Shown here: positions 20,062 to 29,149 of the stretch, piece after piece
Layout of the letters: each line of letters opens with the position of its first letter
Position numbering within the stretch: the stretch's first letter is position 1
Source of the DNA: Rhizobium sp. SL86
GTDB taxonomy: Bacteria > Pseudomonadota > Alphaproteobacteria > Rhizobiales > Rhizobiaceae
DNA: 64,000 nt
Assembly (NCBI RefSeq): GCF_026672545.1
Contig: NZ_JAPPRJ010000002.1
Span: 385,001-449,000, forward strand
Direction of reading: 5' to 3'
Notes under the pieces: generated by a model
The model's input: only the letters and a program-made list of their open reading frames with translations
Databases searched by the model: none
Told to the model about the DNA's origin: nothing
Position numbers and translations under genes: made by a program

Positions 20062-20700
20062 ATGAAGAATCGGCTGAGTTCCTTCATCGTTTCCACTGAC
20101 CTCAAAGCCTGCGTTGCCAGTCTCCGACCAGCCCTCATCGCTGTCGTCCTGATGGCTGCATTTTTTGGTCAGGGCGACCGGATGGTCGCCACCGCCATGA
20201 AGATCCTTCCACCGTATTTTGCCGATGCAGCGGCGGTGACGTCCCTGATTGTGCAGCCGGTCTTCCTTTTGCCCGCCTGTTTGCTCTTGTCGGTCGCCGC
20301 CAGAATACGATCAGGCGGCCTTAAACTGTCGCGCCTCGGCCTGTTCGCCTTCAGCTCGGGTGGCGTCGCACTTATTGTCTCACTCGTGCTCAAGCATGCC
20401 ATCGGTCGCGCCCGTCCGGATGTGAGTCTCAATCTGGACCCGTTTATCGTCCGCCCGTTTGCTTTCGACGATGCTTACGCGTCTTTTCCTTCGGCACAGT
20501 CTGCCTGTGCCGCCGCGGTCTTGATTGGTGCGGGGATGATTGTCCCGCGCTGGCAGCGTCCGCTCCATATCTGTGCCGTGATGTTATGCGGCGCACGGGT
20601 GCTGACCGGAGAACATTGGGTCAGCGATGCTGTCGCGGGATGGGCCATCGGCTGGCTCTCCGTCATGGCCCTTTCCCGCCTCGCTCCTTCCAGGGGCTGA
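20062..20700 (+). CDS. PAP2-superfamily membrane phosphatase with altered motif
   Basis: This 212-residue membrane protein has about five or six hydrophobic segments and PAP2 motifs. Motif 1 is KHAIGRARPD (Lys111, Arg118, Pro119). Motif 3 is ARVLTGEHWVSD (Arg179, His185, Asp189). Motif 2, normally PSGH, reads PSAQ at 143-146, so the usual histidine is Gln. The family removes phosphate from membrane lipids or prenyl diphosphates. Loss of the motif 2 histidine may weaken catalysis. It is followed by the convergent YceI gene. The ATG at 20062 gives a normal N-terminus; no strong Shine-Dalgarno sequence is obvious. Confidence 0.85.
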   Translation: MKNRLSSFIVSTDLKACVASLRPALIAVVLMAAFFGQGDRMVATAMKILPPYFADAAAVTSLIVQPVFLLPACLLLSVAARIRSGGLKLSRLGLFAFSSGGVALIVSLVLKHAIGRARPDVSLNLDPFIVRPFAFDDAYASFPSAQSACAAAVLIGAGMIVPRWQRPLHICAVMLCGARVLTGEHWVSDAVAGWAIGWLSVMALSRLAPSRG

Positions 20701-20827
20701 ATAGAATTGCGGGAAAGGTTTGCTTGTCTGTGTCACGTCATCGCATTTGGTCGCCCGAATACCTGACGGTCCGGCGTAGTCTCATCCGCGACAGCGCCAT
20801 AAGCACGCCGATCTGCCGCAGCTTTGG

Positions 20828-21445
20828 TCACTCCGTACCTTCAAACACCACGGAAATACGCAGCTCCACTTCGTCGGAAACGAACGGCACGTAATGGGAT
20901 ACCCCAAAGTCGGAACGTTTGATTTGCGTGCGTGCGTCAAAGCCAACATTCAAAAGGGCCGACATCGGATTGACCGCGACCCCAACGAGCCGAGCCTGAA
21001 GTTTCACAGGCTTGGTGACGTCCCGGATGGTAAGCTGCCCGGATATGACGGCATCGGTTCCATTGACCTCGACCGAACTCGATTTGAATTTCGCGTTGGG
21101 GAACTTCTCGATATCGAAGAAATCCGAGGTCTTGAGATGGGCATCAAGTGGCGCGCTCGTCGAGACCAGTCCTGAAAGTGGGATGTCAATTTCAACTTCA
21201 GCTTTTTCGGGATGCGCTGGGTCGATCTTCAGCTTGCCGCTGAGGTTTCCGATGAGGCCGATGTATTGCGAAATACCGAAATGGCTTACGTCGTAGACAA
21301 TGTGACTATGGTATGTGTCGACCGAATACGTGCCCGCCGGCACGCGAGCCGGGTCGGGCTTGCCCATGTCTTCCATCGAGAAGTCCTGGGCTTGTGCGGA
21401 GATTGCTATGCCCGCGATGATTGCCGAGATGATCAGTTTCTTCAT
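20828..21445 (-). CDS. YceI-family periplasmic lipid-binding-like protein
   Basis: This 205-residue secreted protein has a signal peptide of about 19 residues (MKKLIISAIIAGIAISAQAQ). The lipocalin-like YceI fold follows: GTYSVDTYHSHIVYDVSHFG, then SGKLKIDPAHPEKAEVEIDIP and DFFDIEKFPNAKFKSSSVE. YceI proteins bind polyisoprenoid-type lipids in the periplasm. It converges with the PAP2 gene. Upstream, an IS256-family element lies between it and glnII. The start is well supported by the signal peptide. Confidence 0.93.
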   Translation of the reverse strand: MKKLIISAIIAGIAISAQAQDFSMEDMGKPDPARVPAGTYSVDTYHSHIVYDVSHFGISQYIGLIGNLSGKLKIDPAHPEKAEVEIDIPLSGLVSTSAPLDAHLKTSDFFDIEKFPNAKFKSSSVEVNGTDAVISGQLTIRDVTKPVKLQARLVGVAVNPMSALLNVGFDARTQIKRSDFGVSHYVPFVSDEVELRISVVFEGTE

Positions 21446-21671
21446 GTGAGGACTTTCAATACCCGGCCTGGCTCAAACTGCCTGCTGTGGTCAGCTTTGT
21501 ACCGGGAGAGTTGATGAACGCCGCGCCGTTTTGGACTGCAACGTACCTTCGCAGAGGCAACAATCTGGCTAAGCTGAGTGTTCTGCAAAACGGCTACAAG
21601 TTCTTCAGTTTCGGCTACGATTGAAAGATGTCCCGCGCGCTTCACTTGCTGGCGTTTAGACAACGTCAATG

Positions 21672-23092
21672 GATAGCGTCCGTCAATCTGGTGTAAATTC
21701 GGGCGTTGGACCGGGCCGTCATGATCAGGCGGCTTTTGGTGTCATCTGAAGGGGCTTTTCCTCCTCAATTCTTGGTGTGTTGAGCTCTGCCATGCCCTCG
21801 ATCTGCATGTAGCGGTGCTGAAGCTGCCATTCGTCGTTGGCTTCGAGGAGCACGGCTCCGATGAGCCGGACAATGCTGTCCTCGTTGGGAAAGATGCCGA
21901 CGACATCAGCGCGGCGCTTCACTTCCTTGTTCAAGCGCTCCAGAGGGTTCGTGCTGTGGAGCTTGGTGCGATGCTGGGACGGGAACGCCATGTAGGCAAG
22001 TACGTCAGTCTCTGCATCGTCCATGAAGGTTCCGAGCTTCGGCCATCTGGCGCGGAGCTGGTCAGCGACATGCCGCCAGGTCTGAACGGCCCCGTCATGG
22101 TCCGGCTGGAGGAAAGCTTGGCGGATCGCGGCGGCCACCATGGTGTGCTGTCCCTTGGGCACATAGGCGAGTGCATTGCGCATGGCGTGAACCCGACATC
22201 TCTGCCATGTCGCGCCGAGCACACGGGTGATGGCAGCCTTCAATCCTTCATGAGCATCGGAGATGACGAGCTTGACGCCGGTCAGCCCTCGGCGCACCAG
22301 ATCACGCAGGAACGAGGTCCAGAACGGTTCGGCTTCGGAAGGGCCGATATGCAGGCCGACGATTTCCCGCTTGCCGTCCGTGTCGACAGCCACCGCGATT
22401 ATTGCCGCGACAGAGACGATGCGTCCGCCTTCGCGCATCTTCAGATAGCTCGCATCCAGCCAAAGATACGGCCAGGCGCCGGAAAGTGGGCGTCTGAGGA
22501 AGGCGTTCACACGCTCATCGATATCCTTGCACAGCTTGGAAACGGAGGATTTGGAGATACCGGTCATCCCCATGGCCTGCACCAGCTCATCGACCTTGCG
22601 GGTCGATACACCATTGATCCAGGCTTCTTGAATGACGGCCACCAGGGCCTTCTCCACCGTCTTCCTCGGCTCCAGAAAGCCGGGAAAATAGCTGCCGGAG
22701 CGCATCTTCGGGATCTTCAGGTTCAAGGTGCCGAGCCGCGTGTCGAGCGTCCGGTCGCGATAGCCGTTGCGCCAGGTCTGGCGGCTTTCGCCACGCTCGT
22801 AGCGTCCGGCTCCGATCAGGCCGTCCACATCGGCCTCCATGATCATCTGCAGCACGCTTTCGGCAATCAATCGAAGAAAATCCGGATTGCCGCTCTTCGC
22901 GGCAAGCTCGGCAAGAGGTAATCTGTCGTCGGTCATCGGGTCTTCCTTTCGGTCAGGTTGAAGTCTCGCAACTCCACCTTCTCCGACGGGCCCGGTGCCC
23001 ACCTGACGTCTCGCGGAAAACCAAAGCGAAATCTCCACCGCTTTCTCCACGAAAATCGCCCCCGAAATTACACCAGCTGCGCGGACGTTATC
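21672..23092. mobile_element. IS256-family insertion sequence
   Basis: This 1421-bp element has imperfect inverted ends: GATAGCGTCCG at the left and GATAACGTCCG read inward from the right, followed in both by a shared CTGGTGTAA. Direct repeats of 9 bp, ACGTCAATG (21663-21671 and 23093-23101), flank it. It carries one transposase. It separates glnII from upstream sequence, its right end being 122 bp from the glnII ATG. Confidence 0.9.
21725..22936 (-). CDS. IS256-family transposase
   Basis: This mutator-type DDE transposase has 403 residues. Landmarks are TWRNGYRDRTLDTRLG, a catalytic Asp in YLWLDASYLKMR, a second in LVISDAHEGLKAAI, the signature CRVHAMRNAL, and the Glu in NPLERLNKEVKRR. The ATG at 22936 (MTDDRLPLAEL) is preceded by GGAAG and matches the family start; a longer reading would begin inside the IS end. 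It appears intact. Confidence 0.95.
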   Translation of the reverse strand: MTDDRLPLAELAAKSGNPDFLRLIAESVLQMIMEADVDGLIGAGRYERGESRQTWRNGYRDRTLDTRLGTLNLKIPKMRSGSYFPGFLEPRKTVEKALVAVIQEAWINGVSTRKVDELVQAMGMTGISKSSVSKLCKDIDERVNAFLRRPLSGAWPYLWLDASYLKMREGGRIVSVAAIIAVAVDTDGKREIVGLHIGPSEAEPFWTSFLRDLVRRGLTGVKLVISDAHEGLKAAITRVLGATWQRCRVHAMRNALAYVPKGQHTMVAAAIRQAFLQPDHDGAVQTWRHVADQLRARWPKLGTFMDDAETDVLAYMAFPSQHRTKLHSTNPLERLNKEVKRRADVVGIFPNEDSIVRLIGAVLLEANDEWQLQHRYMQIEGMAELNTPRIEEEKPLQMTPKAA

Positions 23093-23214
23093 ACGTCAAT
23101 GGGGAAAGGCATGGGAACTCCAGGTTACGCCTGAAACACTATGGCCCGTTTCCGTAATCGCCTTGCAGCCTGTACAGGTCAAAAACGCCATGTCCGAAAC
23201 AGGAGATATTCTTC

Positions 23215-24255
23215 ATGACAAAGTACAAGCTCGAGTATATCTGGCTCGACGGCTACAAGCCGGTGCCGAACCTTCGCGGGAAGACCCAGATCAAGGAATT
23301 CGACGCGTTCCCGACGCTGGAACAGCTGCCGCTGTGGGGCTTCGATGGTTCGTCCACGATGCAGGCCGAAGGTCATAGCTCGGACTGCGTTCTGAAGCCG
23401 GTTGCCATCTATCCGGATCCGGCCCGCACCAATGGTGCGCTGGTCATGTGCGAAGTCATGATGCCGGATGGCGTCACACCGCATGCATCGAACAGCCGCG
23501 CGACGATCCTCGACGATGAAGGCGCATGGTTCGGTTTCGAACAGGAATACTTCTTCTACGAAAACGGCCGTCCGCTCGGCTTCCCGGAACAAGGCTACCC
23601 GGCTCCGCAGGGTCCGTATTACACGGGCGTTGGCTACAAGAACGTCGGTTCGGTTGCCCGCGAAATCGTTGAAGAGCACCTCGACCTCTGCCTCGCCGCC
23701 GGCATCAACCACGAAGGCATCAATGCCGAAGTGGCCAAGGGCCAGTGGGAATTCCAGGTGTTCGGCAAGGGCTCCAAGAAGGCCGCCGATCAGATCTGGA
23801 TGGCCCGTTACCTGCTGCTCCGCCTCTGCGAAAAGTACGGCATCGACGTCGAATTCCACTGCAAGCCGCTCGGCGATACCGACTGGAACGGCTCGGGCAT
23901 GCACTGCAACTTCTCCACCACCTACATGCGTGAAGTGGGCGGCAAGGAACATTTCGAAGCGCTCATGGCCGCGTTCGCGAAGAACTGGAAGGAGCACATC
24001 GACGTTTACGGTCCGGACAACCACCTGCGCCTGACCGGTAAGCACGAAACCGCTCCGTGGAACAAGTTCTCCTATGGCGTTGCCGACCGTGGCGCCTCGA
24101 TCCGCGTTCCGCACTCCTTCGTCAACAACGGCTATCGCGGTTACCTCGAAGACCGCCGCCCGAACTCCCAGGGCGACCCCTACGCGATCGCTTCGCGCGT
24201 TCTGGCAACGATCGCCGAAGTGCCGACGAGCGATACCGCCAAGTCCGCGGCTTGA
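23215..24255 (+). CDS. glnII: Type II glutamine synthetase
   Basis: This 346-residue eukaryote-like glutamine synthetase makes glutamine from glutamate, ammonia and ATP in the cytoplasm. Signatures are YIWLDGYKPVPNLRGKTQ, LWGFDGSSTMQAEGHSSD, FGFEQEYFFY, DTDWNGSGMHCNFST and the ATP-binding region with GADRGASIR-like VADRGASIRVP. Length matches rhizobial GlnII. The ATG at 23215 follows AGGAGATATTCTTC. In rhizobia the gene is normally nitrogen-regulated; an IS256-family element now sits 122 bp upstream. I could not find a good sigma-54 promoter in the remaining leader. Confidence 0.97.
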   Translation: MTKYKLEYIWLDGYKPVPNLRGKTQIKEFDAFPTLEQLPLWGFDGSSTMQAEGHSSDCVLKPVAIYPDPARTNGALVMCEVMMPDGVTPHASNSRATILDDEGAWFGFEQEYFFYENGRPLGFPEQGYPAPQGPYYTGVGYKNVGSVAREIVEEHLDLCLAAGINHEGINAEVAKGQWEFQVFGKGSKKAADQIWMARYLLLRLCEKYGIDVEFHCKPLGDTDWNGSGMHCNFSTTYMREVGGKEHFEALMAAFAKNWKEHIDVYGPDNHLRLTGKHETAPWNKFSYGVADRGASIRVPHSFVNNGYRGYLEDRRPNSQGDPYAIASRVLATIAEVPTSDTAKSAA

Positions 24256-24278
24256 CGTCAGATTGCGGATGGCGATGG

Positions 24279-24301
24279 CAGCGCCGGGGCCCTTGGCGCT
24301 G
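24279..24301 (+). terminator. Hairpin downstream of glnII
   Basis: CAGCGCC at 24279-24285 and GGCGCTG at 24295-24301 form a 7-bp stem with a 9-base loop, followed by the pyrimidine-rich ttctcttgt. It lies 24 bp after the glnII stop, so it is a plausible intrinsic terminator. Confidence 0.5.
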
Positions 24302-24703
24302 TTCTCTTGTGAGGATCACTTTTGCGACCCCTCCTGCCTTCGTGTTGAGTTTGGCTTCCGATAGGGTCAGGCGCGGGTCTCCCGAGATGATTGTAGGGGC
24401 GCCCGGGATCGATGGTTGTGGTGCCGATGTCTCCCTATTCGGCGGTCGCTAGAGTGAGTGGAACGGCATCGGGGCCAACCAGAACGTGACCCTGCCGTTG
24501 GGCGGATGACTTTCGAGAAGTCTGCCGTTCTGCATGGGCAAAAAGTTCAATATCCTGGTGAAACGCTGAGCACGAAGGACTGCGGTTATCACTTTGATTG
24601 CGGCTGGTTGCATATGAAACGCCGCTCTCTCTATCTGATACAAACGAGCAACATGAGCGACACCAAATGCCTCACCGTTCAGTGATGGGTTTGGGACAGT
24701 GAA
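24302..24703. other. Intergenic region without a recognised gene
   Basis: Short open frames exist on both strands, but none has recognisable motifs or a clear ribosome site. I see nothing else in it. Confidence 0.4.
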
Positions 24704-25474
24704 ATGAAGACATCCGGAAGACATTATGACGTGCCCGCCATGCTGGCCAATTGTCGCCAATACTGGGTGAATTATTCGCCAAATACTCAAGCTGATGGCG
24801 CCGTCACCGTCTATCGGACTGGAGTGCCTCATCCATTGCTTAATGGTGTCTTGCAGCTGAAGCAGGGTGCGAAGCATATAATTCCTGACGTCGTATCGCA
24901 GTTGGCAAAAATGCCGTCGGCTTGGTGGGTCGGTGCGGATAGTTATCCGGCTGCCACACAGGACGTGCTTGACGCCGGGGGGAAACTAATCGCCAAGGTG
25001 CCGGTCATGGCAATTCACCTTCGGGAACTCAGCTCCAAGGTGGAAATACCAGTCAACTGTACCTTGGAACTGCTGGACGAAACAGAGGACCTTCCTGCAT
25101 GGGTTCAGTGCTACTGCGAGCCCATGGGGGTTTCAGAAAAGGATTTCGCGGCGATGCTGTTCGCGGAACGGAGCCGTCGTGACGCCCCTGGTCAATTGCT
25201 GCGTTTTGCCGCCCGTGCTGACGGCCAAATCGTAGGGACATCTGAGCTTTTCATTCACGAAGGGGTCGCTGGTGTCTATCTCGTCGCGACAAAGAAAAGC
25301 CATCGCCGCCTCGGCATCGGCACCGCATTGACCCATGCTGCCTGCATGGCTGGTCTCGAACGCGGCCTTGATGTTGCAACATTGCAAGCAAGCAGCAGTG
25401 GGTATCCTGTGTATAAAAAGCTCGGATTTGACGATGTCACGGCTTACGATATGCTGTCATTTTCGAAAGCCTGA
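24704..25474 (+). CDS. GNAT-family N-acetyltransferase
   Basis: This 256-residue protein has a C-terminal GNAT domain (about 120-252). The acetyl-CoA loop is SHRRLGIGTALTHAA, preceded by the beta strand GVAGVYLVATKK and followed by ATLQASSSGYPVYKKLGF. The N-terminal half (about 1-110) contains WWVGADSYPAATQDVL and may form a second, decayed acetyltransferase-like or substrate-binding part. The substrate is unknown. It is a stand-alone gene between glnII and the regulator pair. Confidence 0.8.
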   Translation: MKTSGRHYDVPAMLANCRQYWVNYSPNTQADGAVTVYRTGVPHPLLNGVLQLKQGAKHIIPDVVSQLAKMPSAWWVGADSYPAATQDVLDAGGKLIAKVPVMAIHLRELSSKVEIPVNCTLELLDETEDLPAWVQCYCEPMGVSEKDFAAMLFAERSRRDAPGQLLRFAARADGQIVGTSELFIHEGVAGVYLVATKKSHRRLGIGTALTHAACMAGLERGLDVATLQASSSGYPVYKKLGFDDVTAYDMLSFSKA

Positions 25475-25740
25475 ACATCATTGCGCCTTGGGAGAAGACG
25501 GCCATGCCGCGCGACGGTGTGATCGCCACCGTCATCGATTGCCGGGCGGTTGTTCATTCCGCCAACGCCATGACGGTTGGGCCGGGACTTGCCGATGGCT
25601 GGATGCCGGTCCTGTTGTGTGCGGGCTGCCGCAGGCTGGTTTTTATTGGCTTGTTTCGAGGTGTTGGCCGATGCTGGCCCGCCGAAAGGGCAACATGGCT
25701 GAAAGCGCTTGTGATGCTTTGCAGCCTTCATTGACGTCGG

Positions 25741-26127
25741 TCAGTCTTCATCCGTTTCACCGACGGCGAGCCTCACAGCGGCTATAAGGCTCTGGCCGTG
25801 GAACGGCTTTTGCAGAAGCGCAGCACCGCCATGCTCCGCCACACGGGCAGGCAAAGAAGGGTCGGTTTGAGCGGAGACGAATATCACCGGTATGTGGGAG
25901 CTTCGCTTATTCAAACATTGCTTGAGTTCAAGGCCCGTAATCCCAGGCATGTTGATGTCGGAGATAATACAATCAACATCTTCTTCCGAATATTCATCGA
26001 GAAAAGTTCTGGCGGAGGCATAACCCGCTGCCGCAAAGCCGTGAGCCTTCATCAGCCATTCTGTTGCGGTTCTGAACGAGTCGTCATCATCGATGACCGC
26101 AATTCGCACTGTTCGGGTAACCGCCAT
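25741..26127 (-). CDS. Single-domain response regulator (receiver)
   Basis: This 128-residue receiver has an acidic pocket at D13-D15, phospho-acceptor D57 in IISDINMPGITGLELKQ, and K107 in LLQKPFH. It has no output domain. It lies 66 bp downstream of the FixJ-type regulator on the same strand and is probably part of the same operon. It resembles the receiver at 5123-5491 in size and in the DIxMPGxxGLELK motif, pointing to duplication within one signalling family. Confidence 0.9.
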   Translation of the reverse strand: MAVTRTVRIAVIDDDDSFRTATEWLMKAHGFAAAGYASARTFLDEYSEEDVDCIISDINMPGITGLELKQCLNKRSSHIPVIFVSAQTDPSLPARVAEHGGAALLQKPFHGQSLIAAVRLAVGETDED

Positions 26128-26193
26128 TCCAACAGCCTTTTCGGCGCAAGCAATTCTCGCGTCCTTAATTTCATATTTCGGACATTTCGAGAA

Positions 26194-26838
26194 TCATACG
26201 GTGGTGTTAGTCGCACGCTTTTCTGCCAGTTGGTTCAGTGCATCCGACATGCGAACGAGGTCGGGAAGGGTGCGTGCCCCCATCTTTTTCATCACTGAAC
26301 CTCGGTGGATTTTGACGGTGACTTCGCTGATTCCAAGTTCGCCGGCCACCTGCTTGTTGAGCAAGCCTTTTGTCACCATCGACATGACCTGTTGCTCCCG
26401 CGCCGTCAACGACTGGTATCTGATCTCGACGTCCGCCAGCACTTCTTGAGTGGCGCGACGGTCCCGATCGATTTTTAGCGCAGAGGCGACCGCATCCAGC
26501 ATATCCTGATCCCGGAAAGGCTTGGTCAGAAAATCGATGGCCCCCGCTTTCATGCCGCGGACAGACATCGGAATGTCACCGTGACCGGTCATCAGAATGA
26601 CTGGTATGTTAATACCAGAACGACGAAGCTGCTCCTGGAAGTCGAGGCCGCTCGCTCCCTGCAAGCGGATATCGAGGACGAGACACGCATCGGCATCAGG
26701 GCGAGTGGCGGCTATGAATTCCTGCGTCGATGCAAACGCGCGTGTCGCAAAGCCAACTGATTTGAACAGGAACTCAAGCGAGAACCGCATAGATTCGTCA
26801 TCATCAATTATATAAATGATCGATGTGGCCGTTTTCAC
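26194..26838 (-). CDS. FixJ/NodW-family response regulator
   Basis: This 214-residue transcription regulator has a receiver (about 5-125: IDDDESMRFSLEF, phospho-acceptor D56 in LVLDIRLQGASG, K106 in FLTKPF) and a LuxR-type helix-turn-helix (about 140-205: LTAREQQVMSMVTKGLLNKQVAGELGISEVTV). It should bind DNA as a phosphorylated dimer. It heads a two-gene unit with a receiver-only protein. The four-PAS kinase at 15610 is the only full histidine kinase in the window and is the best partner candidate, though separated by 8 kb. Confidence 0.92.
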   Translation of the reverse strand: MKTATSIIYIIDDDESMRFSLEFLFKSVGFATRAFASTQEFIAATRPDADACLVLDIRLQGASGLDFQEQLRRSGINIPVILMTGHGDIPMSVRGMKAGAIDFLTKPFRDQDMLDAVASALKIDRDRRATQEVLADVEIRYQSLTAREQQVMSMVTKGLLNKQVAGELGISEVTVKIHRGSVMKKMGARTLPDLVRMSDALNQLAEKRATNTTV

Positions 26839-27384
26839 GTTCTGCCCCGATTCACGCCAGAAGCTCAGTTTTGTGGCCTTAGGTCATGCCAAAAAATGCA
26901 AACTAGTGGAAGCATTTCTATCTAAGGCATTCATCTTTCCTGTTCGCACACATGATCTTGACGCATGGGCGACCTCATGTTCATCGTACGGTCCGTCAGC
27001 ATCAGGTTTCATTTTTTCAAACGGACGCAGAGCCCGTTCTGCATCATTTCCGCCGGATGTCAGGGGTGGCCGACACAATGCTGAGCTTTATAGCGACGCG
27101 TCACGACGGGAAATGAAGGGCTCCTCTTCGCCTGGCCTTTATGTTTGGCCGGAGGAAAATGCGCCTTCACCGACATTATGGTTGGTGCGTGGTGGCCGCG
27201 CTTTTCCTTCACGCGGCCCCCGGCTGTTGCTGCGAGGTACCGGCACCCTCATCTGGTGGCTGCGTTGCATTAGTAAGATCTTTTCCTCTGTCTGAAACAC
27301 AGCGGCTGCGAAAAAGCCGGACATTCCATGCCGTTCGCTGGTCCCAATGGGCTTGGGGCCGCGCAGATAAGGGATGGAGTTCAA
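26839..27384. other. Intergenic region without a recognised gene
   Basis: This 546-bp stretch lies between the divergent FixJ-type regulator and the DUF1127 gene. It should hold both promoters. I see no credible coding frame and no strong repeat. Confidence 0.4.
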
Positions 27385-27603
27385 ATGATTAGAAGTTTCA
27401 CACATTTTGTCACCCGGCCGGAATACCGGTCGCACGATGCCGGGCAGAAAATGGATCTCGTCACCCGGTTCATTCGTTGGCGAAAACGGCGGAATGATAT
27501 GGAGGTTATGTTGCGTTTGCCCGACTATCTCCTGAAGGATATCGGGATCTCCAGAGCCGAGATCGAGAATGCCGCCAGGGGGCGGTTTGAAGGTAAGCAC
27601 TAA
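27385..27603 (+). CDS. DUF1127 small protein
   Basis: This 72-residue basic protein has the DUF1127 core at its C-terminus: FIRWRKRRNDMEVMLRLPDYLLKDIGISRAEIE. Proteins of this type are small RNA-binding or stress-associated factors common in Rhizobiales. Here the core follows an extra N-terminal stretch of about 22 residues. The ATG at 27385 is preceded by GGGATGGAG, which supports this start over an earlier one. Confidence 0.85.
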   Translation: MIRSFTHFVTRPEYRSHDAGQKMDLVTRFIRWRKRRNDMEVMLRLPDYLLKDIGISRAEIENAARGRFEGKH

Positions 27604-27743
27604 ATTCGGCGCACCTTTATCCGTCGGCGCGCCTGTCTCATGACGTGTCCCTTGGACTTGCTTCGGAGAAATGGCGAGGCATTTTGAGATCATCCGGCCA
27701 TTCTGTCGAACCGTGAGACTAAAAGGTTCAAGCGCCGGATGTT

Positions 27744-27771
27744 GCCATCTGGTTAGACAATACCAGATGGC
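27744..27771. repeat. Perfect 9-bp-arm inverted repeat
   Basis: GCCATCTGG (27744-27752) and CCAGATGGC (27763-27771) are exact reverse complements with a 10-base loop. There is no T run after it. It may be an operator for a dimeric regulator or a transcript hairpin after the DUF1127 gene. Confidence 0.55.
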
Positions 27772-28444
27772 CGGGGGCTCTTAACCTCTGCGGCTCACGG
27801 AGTACGACGGCTCAGATTGTGGAATCTGATAATCCGACCCGCGGACCCACTGTCGATGACTTCATGGCACGCTGCATCGCTGGCAGTGGAAAACCGTCAG
27901 CTTACGGAGCGGATGAACAAGCCCGACGAAGAGTTGGTGCGTATGAAGTCTTGTCGTCCAATCCGAGTACCATGAAATGCGGCGAGGAGACGAGGTCTGT
28001 CCGCGGCTCATCCCAATTTCGTGAAGGACTGCCGGTCGCCGCTCTGGTGACGCGCGCTCGTGTTCTTGTCTTGCGTTGGGGGAGTGCCGTCCGCCGTCTT
28101 AAAGGCTTCCTTGCGCGCGCACGTTTTCCCTACAGGCATAGGATTCCGGCATCTCGGTGTGCCACGGTCATCCGTGCTTTGGAGCTCTCCCCAGCGCGAC
28201 AGTCGGTTCCTATTCCAGCCTCGCTGTCCTTTTTCCATTTCACTGTCGCTCAATCAAGGCGGTCTTGGCGCGTCAAGCCTCAGGATTGTTCGTCAGCCTG
28301 CCGTCTCGTCCGAGACGGCTAATACCATGGGATGCCCCGGCGAGCCGGAAGGTCGATACCTATCGACTGCGGCAGCTGCAATCTTATGCCTACTGATTGA
28401 CGACCTCATGTCCCCTCTCAAGCAGGCTCAGTCAGTGACCTCAG

Positions 28445-28479
28445 GCCGGGCAACGGTTTTTTCACCCCCGTTGCCCGGC
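28445..28479. repeat. Perfect 12-bp-arm hairpin with T-rich loop
   Basis: GCCGGGCAACGG (28445-28456) pairs with CCGTTGCCCGGC (28468-28479) around the loop ttttttcaccc. The GC-rich 12-bp stem is very stable. It sits 62 bp upstream of the truncated hydrolase gene, so it could terminate upstream transcription. Confidence 0.6.
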
Positions 28480-28541
28480 ACGGTGATCGATTTCGACCTC
28501 TGAACGCGACCTTGAGTCCCAAGGCAAAGAAGGAATAGGCC

Positions 28542-29132
28542 ATGGATTTGACACAACTCACACTCTCTCTCGCCAGCGCCACGACCCTCGCTCTTGCGAT
28601 GTTCACTCCTGCGATGGCAACCGCCGGACCGGTCAAGAACGTGGTCCTCGTGCATGGTGCTTTTGCAGACGGCGCCGGCTGGCGGGGGGTCTACGACGAA
28701 CTCACGAAGCGGGGCTATCACGTCAAGATCGTTCAGAACCCGCTGACCTCGCTGGAAGACGATGTTGCGGCAACGAACCGCCTGCTCAACATGCAGAATG
28801 GCCCGACAATTCTCGTTGGACATTCCTGGGGCGGTACGGTGATCACGGAGGCTGGTGTGCATCCGAAAGTTGCCGGACTGGTCTATGTCTCGGCTCTTTC
28901 CCCCGACGCGGGCGAGACGACGGCACAGCAGTATGATGGTTTTGCTCCAACGCCGGAATTCGTGCTCGACATCGGCGATGACGGTTACGGCTTCGTCAAG
29001 CCGGAGAAGTTCAAGCAGGGCTTCGCCCATGATGTCAGCGATGAGCAGGCAGCCTGCCGTCCCAGGAGCGATCGTTCTCCTGAAGTGGAGGCGGCCGCAA
29101 AAACGTCTCCGCCTTCTCGTTCCCCAATTTAG
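28542..29132 (+). pseudogene. Alpha/beta hydrolase, C-terminally truncated
   Basis: The frame begins with a signal-peptide-like N-terminus (to about residue 28, ATAGP). It continues with KNVVLVHGAFADGAGWRGVYDEL and the nucleophile elbow GHSWGG, a good alpha/beta hydrolase start. Similarity stops after about residue 166 (FAHDVSDEQAA). The remaining 30 residues are unrelated Arg/Ser/Pro-rich sequence ending in a stop. Members of this family run to about 230-260 residues and place the catalytic His near the end, which is missing here. A residual NVSAF-like segment in another frame suggests deletion plus frameshift. Confidence 0.7.
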
Positions 29133-29149
29133 AGCTTAGGATTTGCCTC

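Larger units (their letters stand above)
27604..28541. other. Region without a confident gene; two strong hairpins
   Basis: This 938-bp stretch has one long open frame (27819-28322, 167 codons) with no start signal, no motif and an Arg/Ser-rich composition typical of a chance frame; I do not call it. Two perfect inverted repeats at 27744-27771 and 28445-28479 are the only clear structures. Confidence 0.4.

Noticed and set aside
23093..23214. Sigma-54 promoter for glnII
   Set aside because: No GG-N10-GC arrangement with a good match was found; TGGCCCG near 23141 lacks the required second half.
27819..28322. 167-codon open frame after the DUF1127 gene
   Set aside because: No start signal and no recognisable motif; Arg/Ser-rich as in chance frames.
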